From Verrucomicrobiaceae bacterium (GTDB lineage Bacteria; Verrucomicrobiota; Verrucomicrobiia; Verrucomicrobiales; Verrucomicrobiaceae), in contig JAIXZA010000155.1 of the NCBI GenBank assembly GCA_027489965.1, positions 1-61,526 on the forward strand: a DNA stretch of 61,526 nucleotides. The letters run 5' to 3'. The first letter of the stretch is position 1; each line of letters opens with the position of its first letter. Below are positions 1 to 11,300 of this stretch, in pieces. A program made the translations under genes and the position numbers. The notes below the pieces were generated by a model. The model was not told where the DNA came from, ran no database searches, and saw only the letters and a list, made by a program, of their open reading frames with translations.

Positions 1-1956
1 GTCGTCAAAAGCGCCCGCGTCATGAAACAAAGCGTGGCCTATTTGCAGCCATTCATGGAGGCTGAAAAGATCAAGAAACAGCGCGAGCGCGAGCTACTCA
101 TCGAGATCGCCGAAAAGACTGCAACGGCTCTGCAAACTGGCGGAGATGTCATTGTCAGTGACGACTTCCGATATACACCTTACAGCGGGCTCAGCCTCGA
201 AGAACGCCGAATGGAGGTGAAATTTGCCGCAGCGCTTGCCTCTGAAAGTGTCGATAGACTTGCAGCTCAGGATCCTAATTCGGACACCTACCTGCAAAAG
301 GTGAAGTCCAACCTTCATGAAGAATTCAAGAGCTTAACGAATGATGCCGAATTCATCTCTAAACTTCTGACGCAATTTCAAACCGTGCGGGCACCGTCAT
401 CAGCTCACAAGATGAACGCAGAAAAACCCGCCGCCTCATCCTTGACCGCCGCTGATCTCATCCCCGCTGAAGCCGCCAAACAAGGTGGCGGGAAGATCAT
501 CATGGCCACCGTGAAGGGGGACGTGCATGACATCGGCAAAAACATTGTGGGCGTCGTCTTAGCCTGCAATGGCTTCGAAGTCACAGATCTGGGCGTCATG
601 GTTTCTTGTGATAAGATCCTCGCCGCAGCGATTGAAAAAGGCGCGGACGTCATTGGACTCAGTGGCCTGATCACACCGTCCCTGGATGAAATGATGCATG
701 TTGCCTCTGAGATGGAGCGCCGAGGCATGAAGCAACCACTTCTTATCGGCGGTGCCACTACCAGTGCAGCTCATACGGCCATCAAGATAGCACCGCATTA
801 TTCGGGCCCTATCGTGCATGTGCTGGATGCTTCACGCAGCGTACCTGTCACCACCTCACTCATCAGTGAAGAAAACCGCGATGCCTTCATCGCCGAGAAC
901 GAAGCACGCCACGTGCGCCTGCGCGAAGAATACGGCAAGAAGAAAGAGCGCAAGCTTCTCAGCCTCGAAGAATCACGCGAGCTTGCCTTCAAGTGTGACT
1001 GGGCCACCCAGGAGATCGCAACACCGAGCTTCATCGGCACACGCACGCTGGAAGGTCCCGACTTGGTGGCCACCCTGCGCCCCTTCATTGACTGGTCACC
1101 TTTCTTCCACAGCTGGGAACTGCGCGGTCGCTGGATCAGTGCTGAAGGCCGCTTCTCCTCTGCTCATGAAGATCCTGAAATGAATGTGAAGGCTGTCGAA
1201 CAGGGCCTGAAACTGTACTCAGACGCCAATGACCTGCTAGATCGTATCATCGGCGAAAAGCGCTTCACCCCGCGCGGCATTTATGGATTCTTCCCTGCAG
1301 CCAGTATTGGCGATGACATTGAAGTCTATGCCAATGAGTCCCGCGATTCTCTGCGCTGCACCTTTCATACACTGCGTCAGCAAGTCATTAAAAAGGACAC
1401 TCCAAACTATGCTCTGAGCGACTACATCGCTCCGAAAGGCAGTGGTCGTGCAGATTACATCGGTGGCTTTGCTGTTGGCATTCATGGTGCCGATGACTTT
1501 GCTCAGCAGTTCGACGCGGCTAATGATCCCTACAGCTCCATCATTGTCAAAGCGCTCGCCGACCGCCTAGCAGAGGCCTTTGCCGAATACCTGCATTTGG
1601 AAGCCCGCTACGCCTGGGGTTATGAGAAGCCGGGCGACTTCAGCAATGAAGATCTCGTCAAGGAACGTTATCGCGGCATTCGCCCAGCCCCCGGCTATCC
1701 ATCCCAGCCCGACCACACCGAAAAGCCGATCCTTTTCGACCTGCTAGATGCCACAGCAAAAACCGGTGTCGAGCTCACCGAGAGCATGGCCATGCATCCC
1801 GGCAGTGCAGTCAGCGGCCTCTACTTCAGTCATCCAGATTCCCATTACTTTGGCATCAGCGTGCTGGGTAAGGACCAGATCGAAGATTATGCCAATCGCA
1901 AAGGCATGACCGTTGCAGCCGTCGAAAAATGGCTTAGCCCATGGCTCGGCTACTGA
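1..1956 (+). CDS. metH: Cobalamin-dependent methionine synthase (MetH), C-terminal part, 5'-truncated by window edge
   Basis: Transfers a methyl group from methyltetrahydrofolate via cob(I)alamin to homocysteine, in the cytoplasm. The frame is open from base 1 and begins VVKSARVMKQ, which matches the end of the four-helix cap of E. coli MetH, so the gene starts upstream and about 650 of the usual ~1,200 residues are here. Counting from the Met at base 22, the B12-binding Rossmann domain carries the DxHxxG motif (VKGDVHDIGKN, axial His169), followed by GLSGLITPSLDEM and GGATTS. The AdoMet reactivation domain follows, with RPAPGYPSQPDHTEK and the end VEKWLSPWLGY, typical of the family. Residues ~19-154 form a charged insert between cap and B12 domain that E. 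coli MetH lacks (only a short linker is there). It ends 15 bp from the convergent amidase gene. Identity is very sure; the role of the insert is unknown. Confidence 0.97.
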   Translation, partial: VVKSARVMKQSVAYLQPFMEAEKIKKQRERELLIEIAEKTATALQTGGDVIVSDDFRYTPYSGLSLEERRMEVKFAAALASESVDRLAAQDPNSDTYLQKVKSNLHEEFKSLTNDAEFISKLLTQFQTVRAPSSAHKMNAEKPAASSLTAADLIPAEAAKQGGGKIIMATVKGDVHDIGKNIVGVVLACNGFEVTDLGVMVSCDKILAAAIEKGADVIGLSGLITPSLDEMMHVASEMERRGMKQPLLIGGATTSAAHTAIKIAPHYSGPIVHVLDASRSVPVTTSLISEENRDAFIAENEARHVRLREEYGKKKERKLLSLEESRELAFKCDWATQEIATPSFIGTRTLEGPDLVATLRPFIDWSPFFHSWELRGRWISAEGRFSSAHEDPEMNVKAVEQGLKLYSDANDLLDRIIGEKRFTPRGIYGFFPAASIGDDIEVYANESRDSLRCTFHTLRQQVIKKDTPNYALSDYIAPKGSGRADYIGGFAVGIHGADDFAQQFDAANDPYSSIIVKALADRLAEAFAEYLHLEARYAWGYEKPGDFSNEDLVKERYRGIRPAPGYPSQPDHTEKPILFDLLDATAKTGVELTESMAMHPGSAVSGLYFSHPDSHYFGISVLGKDQIEDYANRKGMTVAAVEKWLSPWLGY

Positions 1957-1971
1957 TCTCCGCAAAGCCCC

Positions 1972-2922
1972 CTACCTCATGACATAAGTCACTGGAGCCT
2001 GCAGGCGCTGATAGTGAGTTAATACTCTATTTTGAAAAGCGGCCCACTTGGCACCTGGGCGGCCATTGTCCATGAGGAAATGCGGGCAGGCTTTGCGGTA
2101 GGGCGTTACACCGGGACGTGGCCAGTGATAATGGGGCACTACATGACTAAGCGGGATCTGATGTTTCCACATGAGGTAGGCGGCTAACTTGGCTGTGCGA
2201 TCCATGACTGATCCGAGATTGATGCCGCGATACTCACACATCTCAATGCCGATGGACTTGGTGTTTCCGAGGCCATTGAAGTCCGCGTGACCACCCTGAA
2301 CATGAGTCGAGAGATGCTGGATGGCGTAAGCCGAATCGACCGTGAAATGCCAAGAAAGTCTGCCTGCACGGGAGGCACCTGGGCGCAGACGGGAGCGCAG
2401 GCCTCGACTCATGGCAGATGCGTATTCATTGGCATTCATCGTGGCGCTGCCTGTTGAGTGAATGGTGATATACGTCGGCTTCATCGACGGATGATTTGGA
2501 CGAGCCAAAGCGGAGGCTGAGACAAATCGAGCACGCACGCCGACCTCGGCTAACAAAAGAGATGATGAAACACTATGGCCGACGGTTGGATAGGAGGGCT
2601 TAACCGTGGTAGAGATGATTTTGGCGGGAGTCTTCTTTGTCGCTGCTTTGGTGGCGGTTGGCCTAATTGTCCGTGGGGTCGTCTGGTATGAAACAGGCGC
2701 GTAATAGTAAACTGGCTGAGTCGGATAATTATAATATCTGGCGGCTATCGGCTGCGGTGCGTACTGGTTTGGAAAGCCGTTAAAGCTTGATTGAATCCGG
2801 GCCAGATTATTACTCAGGCTTGAAACAACGTTGGCTTGATTGAGCGGACTACCAGCTGTGCAGCCAAGTAGCAGGATCGTCTGCAAAGCTAAGACGAGCT
2901 GATAGTTCCAGAGCGTTTTCAT
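1972..2922 (-). CDS. N-acetylmuramoyl-L-alanine amidase (Amidase_2 type), predicted lipoprotein
   Basis: Predicted to cleave the lactyl-amide bond of peptidoglycan in the envelope. The start at 2922 was chosen because it gives MKTLWNYQ, a hydrophobic stretch and a lipobox LLGC (Cys21); a longer in-frame version would bury that signal. After a Pro/Thr/Lys-rich linker (~residues 40-125) comes an Amidase_2 fold: YITIHST (first Zn His), LSWHFTVD, SIGIEMCEY, VVPHYHWPRP and KACPHFL (further Zn-ligand region). Length is 316 aa. No Shine-Dalgarno is seen. It is downstream of the PEP-CTERM gene on the same strand, with tandem hairpins between, so it is probably transcribed separately. The fold is secure; substrate (cell wall turnover or recycling) is inferred. 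Confidence 0.88.
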   Translation of the reverse strand: MKTLWNYQLVLALQTILLLGCTAGSPLNQANVVSSLSNNLARIQSSFNGFPNQYAPQPIAARYYNYPTQPVYYYAPVSYQTTPRTIRPTATKAATKKTPAKIISTTVKPSYPTVGHSVSSSLLLAEVGVRARFVSASALARPNHPSMKPTYITIHSTGSATMNANEYASAMSRGLRSRLRPGASRAGRLSWHFTVDSAYAIQHLSTHVQGGHADFNGLGNTKSIGIEMCEYRGINLGSVMDRTAKLAAYLMWKHQIPLSHVVPHYHWPRPGVTPYRKACPHFLMDNGRPGAKWAAFQNRVLTHYQRLQAPVTYVMR

Positions 2923-2981
2923 GCAAAAAAGACATGGAGGGTCCGTCCGCAGTGAAAATGCGGTGATTAAGGAAAGGTGTT

Positions 2982-3055
2982 TACCGCTAGTTTTTTGGCG
3001 GTAGGTGGTGTCTCCGAGTTGCTCAACTTCTGCGGGTAAGGCAGTCGGAGACACC
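2982..3055 (-). terminator. Tandem hairpins between the PEP-CTERM gene and the amidase gene
   Basis: Two inverted repeats lie just past the PEP-CTERM stop. The first has perfect 11-bp arms (GGTGTCTCCGA at 3007-3017 and TCGGAGACACC at 3045-3055). The second has 6-bp arms (TACCGC at 2982-2987, GCGGTA at 2998-3003) around a T/A-rich loop. On the minus strand neither has a good U-tract; on the plus strand the first is followed by TTTTCC. They may end the PEP-CTERM transcript or shape the amidase leader. Confidence 0.45.
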
Positions 3056-3086
3056 TTTTCCACAGCCCGTGGAAAGTCGTTTCCTT

Positions 3087-3797
3087 TTAGCGGAGAGTGG
3101 TGAAGCGGCGGCGGCGGAGAAGAGTCACGATGCCGACGCAGCCGATGAGCAAGGCTCCGGAAGGTTCAGGCACGGGAGCCGTGCCGACGGAACCTAATTG
3201 GGCTTCAAAAGCATTGTCACCCATCGGAGCGTTGATGGTGCCGCCACCGGCGAGAATGCCTCCTGCCGCACCACTGAAGAAGGTGGTGTCAGCCTGACCG
3301 TAGAGAACGGAGGTCATATTTGCAAAATCGAAGGTGGGAGCTGGATCAATGGAGCCGAAGGTCGGCAGTGTCCAAGTCGATCCAGTGCCCAGGAATGCCT
3401 GTCCGCCATTGCTACCCAGGAAGCCGCCGCTGTCATAAATCCAGAGATAACCGGACTTACCATTGGAAGCTGTGCCATTGACTAAAGCGGTGCCGCCAAA
3501 GGTCCATGGGAGTGAATCATCCAGCTTATCTGTGGCTAGAGAGTTCCAGTTAGAACTCCAGAGACTGATGTCATTGCTACCAGGATTAAAACCTGTATTG
3601 AAGAAACCAAAATCGAAGGTGTAAGCACTACCAGCACCTGTGGTTAAAGCGGTGCCAGCACTGTCAAAGTAGGTGCTTTGAGATCCACCGAAGGTGTTTG
3701 TGCCACCCCAGTTGAAGGACTGAGCCGAAGCACTTTCAGGATTGAATCCAGCGGCAAGCAGGATCAGGGAGAGGGAGATTTTGCGGATGAGTTTCAT
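3087..3797 (-). CDS. PEP-CTERM sorting domain protein, secreted
   Basis: A 236-aa exported protein. The start at 3797 gives MKLIRKISLSLILLAAGF..., a classic signal peptide with likely cleavage after SASA/SAQ near residue 26. The C-terminus has the VPEPSGALL motif, a short hydrophobic helix and the basic tail RRRRFTTLR, which is the PEP-CTERM tripartite signal recognised by exosortase (EpsH) systems. The mature part is rich in Gly, Ser, Thr, Asn, Phe and Trp and has no Cys, as usual for these matrix-associated proteins; no enzyme motif is visible. No exosortase gene is in the window. The leader is A/C-rich without Shine-Dalgarno. It follows the giant gene on the same strand after 125 bp that include a terminator-like hairpin. 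Its function is unknown. Confidence 0.9.
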   Translation of the reverse strand: MKLIRKISLSLILLAAGFNPESASAQSFNWGGTNTFGGSQSTYFDSAGTALTTGAGSAYTFDFGFFNTGFNPGSNDISLWSSNWNSLATDKLDDSLPWTFGGTALVNGTASNGKSGYLWIYDSGGFLGSNGGQAFLGTGSTWTLPTFGSIDPAPTFDFANMTSVLYGQADTTFFSGAAGGILAGGGTINAPMGDNAFEAQLGSVGTAPVPEPSGALLIGCVGIVTLLRRRRFTTLR

Positions 3798-3879
3798 GGC
3801 GGTTTGATGTGGTTTTAGCTGTTGGTTTTTTGACTGAGGCGGGGAGGAAAGGATGATGTTGAATGGGTTTGGGTGGCCT

Positions 3880-3912
3880 AAAGACGGAGGGGGATCAGAC
3901 TCCTCCGTCTTT
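3880..3912 (-). terminator. Terminator-like hairpin after the giant gene
   Basis: Perfect 11-bp inverted repeat, AAAGACGGAGG (3880-3890) and CCTCCGTCTTT (3902-3912), with an 11-base loop. It begins 11 bp past the stop codon of the giant minus-strand gene and lies between it and the PEP-CTERM start. On the minus strand the stem ends in TCTTT then AGG, a weak U-tract, so termination may be partial. Confidence 0.65.
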
Positions 3913-3922
3913 GCTTTTAGAA

Positions 3923-5345
3923 TCAGGGATTCCAAGGGCGTGGGATAACCAGATTCAGGACCGGTGCCGTGGTGGCGCGTTTGATGAACTGGCTGCGTCC
4001 TGCCTTGAGGAACGTGTTGTTATTCTCGTTCGAGAAGGTCGCTGTTGGGCGCCAGAACTGATTGGAGGCATTACCATTGAGCAACCAGTAAACTCCGTAG
4101 CCTGGGCTGTTCGGTGTTGTGTCACCATTCCAGAGTTGGATCTGGTCAGAGGCACTGGCGGAGACACTTCCAAAGAAGCCATTAGAGATAGTATGGGCTC
4201 GGCTATTCGGACTATCATCCAGCGGATAACCACCTGATGAAAGTGAGGTGCCGGCTGGGACTTTCATACGGAACTGATTCATGCGGACCTCACCGACTTG
4301 TGTGAAGGTATCATTGTCAGTCGTCGTGCGGTGTTTACCCATGACGCCAGTGCCAGGGGCGATGACGAGGCCATCATGATTCACGACACCACCTGGAAGT
4401 GACCAGTAGTAGAAGGTCGGTGCACCTGGGCGGGCATCGAGCAGGTAGTAGGTTCCCCAAGCACCGTTGGTGAAGACTTGGACCTGATCTGCAGCAGAGG
4501 CTGTGGATCCACCAGTGAAGGAGGCTTTTGGCATGATGTCAGCCAGCGTCACATGCTCACGCACCAGGAAGGTGGCACCATCCAAGCCACTAGGCAGGGT
4601 GGACGTAGTATTATGTGGGCTACTCAGATTCAGGGCGATGCTCTGTGCTGTGGAAGCTGCATAGTTCACGTCGATGCGGTGGCCTTCAGCGGATCCGTTG
4701 GTGATTTCCACATAGTAGGACTTCGTTGCTGTCATGTAGGTCCGCAGGTCACGAGCTTCTGTGGCTGGCACGTTAAGCGTGCTGCCAGAGGCTGTGGTGA
4801 TCGTGCAGGAGTACACGGGCTTCTTGACGAAGTTATGGGAGACCGTTTGATACTGACCCATGACAGTTGGGCTCTGCCAGCCTTCGACCCAAGTGTATTG
4901 GGTAGTAGCAGGTGCAGCCAGATCCAGCTTCAGGCGTGTGAAGCCTTTGCTGCCAGCGGCACCAGCAGCAGTCCACTTCACGGTTTCCGTGCCATCCAGA
5001 TTGCTGGTGATGGTCGGGACTGTGGAGACTGTGATCCAGTCAGCCAAGTTGGTGCTCCGCTGAAGGGTGTAGGTCACATCACTGCGGCCACCCAACGGAC
5101 GGCGGTAGGAGATGTCATAGCTACCATCGCTGGCAGGCGTGACATTCAGACCCGTATTACCTGAGACTGCTGCGCTGGTATTCCCCTGCACGACTGGCAC
5201 ACCTGTCGCTGGATCACTGCCGAAGGCGTATTCCATGAGGTCGGTGAGGCGGTCGAAATCAACATTGCTGCTTGGATTTGGTCCGCTGCTTGGGGTCGTG
5301 GAGCGCCATGTGTCATATGGAGCTGGGACAAAGCCCGTCGGTGTG
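3923..5345 (-). other. C-terminal region of the giant protein (verrucomicrobial module)
   Basis: The last ~475 residues, after the final calcium repeats. A first part contains DRLTDLMEYAFGSDP and YTLQRSTNLADW, a short element often seen near the end of large verrucomicrobial secreted proteins. The rest (about 300 residues) has elements such as YYVEITNGSAEGHRIDV, FYYWSLPGG and repeated SASDQIQLW/AADQVQVF, and from memory resembles the TIGR02597 family first described in Verrucomicrobium. No transmembrane helix or basic tail follows. It may be a cell-surface attachment module; this is inference. Confidence 0.6.
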
Positions 5346-8300
5346 GTGTCGGTGCTGTCGTCGGTGCCATCGTTGTCATCGTCGGTGTCTGTCGAGTTCG
5401 GGATACCGTCGCCGTCAGTATCAGGGTCCTGATCGTTCGGGATACCATCGCCATCCATGTCTGGATCAACACCATTGAGGATACCATCATTGTCGATGTC
5501 GTTAGACGGTGCAGGACCGCCGAAGGCTGCGTCGTTCGGATCGGCCACATCGGCCCAGCCGTCACTGTCGGCGTCGGTGGCAGGTGCATCGACTTTACCA
5601 TCGTTGTTAGCGTCTGGCAGACCGCCCACCACGATGTCACGAGCACCAGCGTTGTCGCTGTTTAGATCGAGATAATCAGGCAAGTCAGCACCGTCGGTAT
5701 TCTTCGGCGCTTGGTCATTGAGATCACCACGCACAGTCGGGGCACTGTCCACACTGCTCATGATGCCATCGCCATCAACATCGGTGCCGTCGGCAAGGCC
5801 GTCGTTGTTCGCGTCGATCCCAGCTGGGCCGTTTTCCTTAATGTCTGAAATGCCATCGTTGTCGCTGTCGAGATCAGCATAGTCAGGGCGGCCATCGCTG
5901 TCGCTGTCAGGCGGGATGATGGTTCCTGGAGTATCCTTCTTGCCGTCGCCGTTGGCATCGGTGCCGCCAGCTTCCCAGACATCATTGATGCCGTCGTTGT
6001 CGCTGTCGAGGTCGCGGCTGTCAGGCACGCCGTCACCATCGGTATCGCCGCCGTTGAGGGCGTTGATGGTCTCGGTGGTGTCGAGGATGCCGTCGCCGTC
6101 ATCGTCGGTGTCCACGTTGTCAGGTGCGCCGTCGCCGTCGGTATCGATGCCGCTTGGGCCGGTCGGTGTTGGGTCAGCACCATCGAGGATGCCGTCGCCG
6201 TCATCGTCGGTGTCAGTGACGTTCGGGATGCCGTCGCCGTCCACATCGGGATCAACGTCGTTGTTCACGCCATCGCCATCAAGATCCATGTCCGTGGTGT
6301 TCGGGATGCCATCACCGTCGAAGTCGGTGCTGGTGCCTGGGCCGGTCGGTGTGGTGTCAGGAGCAGCATCAGGAGTGCCGTCGTTGTCATCATCCGTGTC
6401 GGTGGCGTTCGGGATACCGTCGCCATCAACATCTGGATCGACCACATTGAGCACGCCGTCGCCATCCATGTCTGGATCGGTGGTGTTCGGGATACCGTCG
6501 CCATCGAAGTCGGTAGGCGTTCCGGTGCCGGTAGGTGTGCTGTCTGGAGCGGCATCAAGGGTGCCGTCCTGGTCGTCATCAGTGTCCGTGGTGTTCGGAG
6601 TTCCGTCGCCATCGGTGTCGGTGTCGTGGACGTTCAGGATGCCGTCACCGTCAATGTCCGTATCGGTAGTGTTCGGGATGCCGTCACCATCAAGATCATT
6701 GCTGGTGCCGTGGCCACCAGGTGTGGTGTCGGTGGTGTCAGGGATGCCGTCTTGGTCGTCATCGGTGTCGGTGGCATTCGGGATGCCATCGTTGTCAATG
6801 TCAGGGTCGAGGGCGTTGACGATGCCGTCACCGTCCATGTCGGCGTCTTGTGCGTTCGGGATGGTGTCGCCGTCCACATCAGGCAGTGTGCCCAGGCCGG
6901 TGATGCTGGTGTCGGTGCCATCGGCAGTGCCGTCTTGGTCATCATCAGCATCGGTAGCGTTCGCGGTGCCGTCACCGTCCACGTCGTTGTCGAAGACGTT
7001 GTTGATGCCGTCGCCATCCTGATCTGGATCGCTGGCGTTCGGGATGCCGTCGCCATCAAGGTCAGCAACCGTGCCTGTGCCTGTTGGAGTGGTGTCTGGC
7101 GCAGCGTCAGGCGTGCCGTCTTGATCGTCATCGGTGTCGGTGGCATTTGGGATGCCATCGTTGTCGGTGTCAGGGTCCAGAGTGTTGACGATGCCGTCAC
7201 CATCGAGGTCTGGATCTTGAGCGTTCGGGATGCCGTCGCCATCAATGTCAGGCAGCGTGCCGATGCCACTAGGTGTGGTGTCGGTCAGGTCAGCTGTGCC
7301 GTCGCTATCGCTGTCGGTGTCGGAGATGTTCGGTGTCCCGTCGCCATCGATGTCAGTATCGAAAACGTTGTTGATGCCGTCGCCGTCGATGTCTGGATCG
7401 CTGCTGTTCGGGATGCCGTCGCCGTCGGTATCGGTGGCGCTGCCTGGGCCGCTCGGAGTGGTGTCCGTGCCGTCAGGGGTGCCGTCGTTGTCATCATCGG
7501 TGTCGGTCGCATTCGGGATGCCGTCGCCATCAATGTCAGGATCAACGCTGTTGTTCACGCCGTCGCCGTCAAGGTCAGGGTCGGTGGTGTTCGGGATGCC
7601 GTCGCCATCGAAGTCCGAGCTGGTGCCTGGTCCGGTCGGTGTGGTGTCGGTGACATCTGGGGTGCCATCATTGTCATCATCCGTGTCGGTGGTGTTCGGA
7701 GTTCCGTCGCCATCGGTGTCGGTGTCGAAGATATTGATGATGCCGTCGCCATCCATGTCTGGATCGCTGCTGTTCGGGATGCCGTCACCATCAAGGTCAG
7801 CGATGGTGCCAAATCCTTGCGGTGTGGTGTCGGTGGAGTCAGCGGTGCCATCGTTGTCATCATCCGTGTCGGTGGCATTGGAAATGCCATCGCCATCAAC
7901 ATCGGTGTCGAGGGCGTTATTCACGCCGTCGCCATCTTGATCAGCGTCGGTGGCATTCGGGATGCCGTCGCCATCATTGTCAGCCAGAGTGCCGAGGCCG
8001 GTTGGGCTGGCGTCTGGAGCGGCATCGAGCGTGCCGTCGTTATCGTCATCCGTGTCGGTGGTGTTTGCAGTGCCGTCACCATCCGTGTCGGTGTCGAAGA
8101 CGTTGATCACGCCGTCGCCATCAAGGTCCACGTCTTGGTCGTTGAGGATGCCATCACCGTCGATGTCGTTGGTGCTGCCTGGGCCGGTCGGTGTGGTGTC
8201 CGTGCCGTCAGGTGTGCCGTCGTTTTCATCGTCCGCGTCGGTGGCGTTCGGGATGCCGTCGCCGTCCACATCTGGATCGCTGACGTTATTCACGCCGTCT

Positions 8301-11300
8301 CCATCCATGTCAGGATCGGTGGTGTTCGGGATGCCGTCGCCGTCGAAGTCGGTGGCGGTGCCTTTGCCGGTCGGTGTGGTGTCTGGAGCAGCGTCGAGCG
8401 TGCCGTCGTTGTCGTCATCCGTGTCGGTGGTGTTTGCAGTGCCGTCGCCATCCGTGTCGGTGTCGTGGACGTTGATGATGCCATCGCCGTCCATGTCCAC
8501 ATCGTCGTCATTGAGGATACCATCGTTGTCGAAGTCCGTATTGCTACCAGGGCCGGTCGGTGTGGTGTCTGGAGCGGCATCAAGAGTGCCGTCGTTGTCA
8601 TCATCCGTGTCGGTGGCATTCGGGATGCCGTCGCCGTCCACGTCGTTGTCGCTGACGTTCAAGACGCCGTCGCCGTCCATGTCGATGTCGGTGGCGTTCG
8701 GGATGCCGTCACCATCGAAGTCGGCAGCGGTGCCCTTGCCTTGTGGCGTGGTGTCCGTGCCGTCAGGGGGGCCGTCATTGTCATCGTCCGCATCGGTGGC
8801 GTTCGGTGTGCCGTCGCCATCGGTGTCGGTGTCATGGACATTGAGGATGCCATCGCCATCCATGTCAGCGTCATCCACGTTCGGGATGCCGTCGCCATCG
8901 AGGTCAGCCAAGCTGCCTGGGCCTTGCGGTGTTGGATCGCTCACGTCAGGAGTGCCGTCGTTGTCGTCATCGGTGTCGGTGCCGTTCGGGATGCCGTCGC
9001 CGTCCACATCGCTGTCGAGCGGATTGACGATGCCGTCACCATCCATGTTTGGATCAGTGATGTTCGGTGTGCCGTCACCGTCGATGTCGGTCAGGGTGCC
9101 GAGGCCGGTCGGAGTGGTGTCGGTGACATCAAGGGTGCCATCATTATCATCGTCCGTGTCGGTGGTATTCGGGATACCGTCGCCGTCCGTGTCGGTGTCA
9201 AAGACGTTGGCAATGCCGTCGCCATCGAGATCAGCGTCCAGGTTGTTCGGGATGCCGTCATTATCGAAGTCGGTGCTGCTGCCAGGTCCCACAGGGGTGC
9301 TGTCGGTTCCATCGGCGGTGCCATCGCTGTCGTCGTCGGTGCTGGTGGTGTTAGCCACGCCGTTGCCGTCAGCATCGGTGTCGTGGATGTTCAAGGTGCC
9401 ATCATTGTCGAGATCGATGTCAGTGGTGTTCGGGATGCCGTCACCATCGAAGTCGGTGCTGGTGCCCACGCCGGTCGGTGTGGTGTCGGTGCCGTCAGCA
9501 GTGCCGTCGTTGTCATCGTCGGTGTCGGTGGCGTTCGGGATGCCGTCGCCGTCCGTGTCGGTGTCGAAGATGTTGAGGATGCCGTCGCCATCAATGTCGC
9601 GGTCAGCGGTGTTCACCATGCCGTCACCGTCAATGTCCACCGTGATAGCACCACCAAAGGCGCTGTCATTCACGTCCACAGGATCTGCCAGGCCATCGCC
9701 ATCTGCATCAGCGCTCTGAGGAGCTTCGATGAAGCCGTCGCCATCTGGGTCAAGCGCAGCCGCGTCACGACCTGCTTCCACGAGGTCCGTGGTGCCGTCG
9801 CCATCGCTGTCGCCGTCGAGGTAGTTTGGCAAGCTGTCGCCGTCGGTGTTGACTGGCGCTGGATCGCTCGTGTCGCCATAGGCCAGTGGTGAACCGTCCG
9901 CAGCGGACATCACGCCATCGTTGTCAATGTCAGTGACTCCAGTGTCAGCGGTGCTGAGCATGCCGTCGCCATTGGTGTCAGCCGCAGCCACACCGGCAGG
10001 ACCATTTTCAGCGAGGTCGCTGATGCTGTCATTGTCGCTGTCCAGATCGCGGAAGTCAGGAGTGCCATCGCCATCGGTATCGCGGAGAGGAGCCGTGGCT
10101 GCGGTGTCCACGATGCCATCGGTGTTGCCATCGGTGCCATCGGCTTTGCCATCACCATTCACATCGGTCAGGCCGACTTCGCGGACATCGTTGATGCCGT
10201 CGTTGTCGCTGTCGAGATCCTTGCTGTTCGGGATGCCGTCGCCATCGGTGTCGCCAGCGCCTTCGAGTGCATCGGAGATGCCGTCGCCGTCGTCGTCGAG
10301 GTCGAGGGAATCCGTGACTCCGTCGAAGTCCGTGTCGATGATGACTCCGGTGCCGTAGCCGACCTTACCATCGCGACCATCGGGGATACCGTCCATGTCG
10401 GCATCGGTGTTGTTGTCCACCTTGCCGTCACCATTGGTATCAAGAGCGCCGAGACCAGCTTCAACTAGATCTGTCAAGCCGTCGCCATCGCTATCGAGGT
10501 CGCGGTAGTTCGGGAAGCCATCGAAGTCCGTGTTCGTCACCACAGGTGCAGCTGGATTCAACTGCTCACCATAGCCAGCTCTGTTATCGACGCTGTTCAT
10601 GATACCGTCACCATCGCTATCAGGTCCATCGACCACGCCGTCATTGTTGGCATCGGTGCCGAGTTGACCGTTTTCGACGGCATCCATGAGGGCGTCATTG
10701 TCACTATCGAGGTCGCGGAAGTCTTCCTGACCATCGAAGTCGGTGTCCACTGGGAACAGAGCGCTGTCGATCACACCATCCGTGTTCAGGTCAAAGCCAT
10801 CGGCTCGACCATCGCGGTTGTTGTCCACGCCGAGCGCTTCATTGACGTCGTTGTAGCCGTCGTTGTCGCTGTCGAGGTCCTTGAAGTCAGCGATGCCATC
10901 GCCGTCGGTGTCCACTGGGTGAGCAGGGTCAGCGCCAGCTTCGATGGAGTCTGGGATGCCGTCACCGTCTGTGTCCTTATCAGCGTTATTGGCAATGCCG
11001 TCACCATCCAGGTCGCCGAGACCTTCTTGGTCCGTTGGGATGCCATCACCATCTGGGTCAGCGGATGGGATCATCTCGAAGCCGTAGATGGCTGGGTTCA
11101 CGTCAGCGGCATCAGGGATACCGTCGTTGTCTGCGTCATCAATGCCGTCCACACGACCGTCGTTGTTGGCATCAAGCGCACCGCGGCCAGCTCCGACGAT
11201 GTCGAAGGTGCCGTCGTTGTTCTTGTCCAGTTCACGGTAGTCAGCCGTTCCGTCATTGTCGCTGTCAGGGGCCGCAGGGCTATTGAGATCACCCCAGGTG

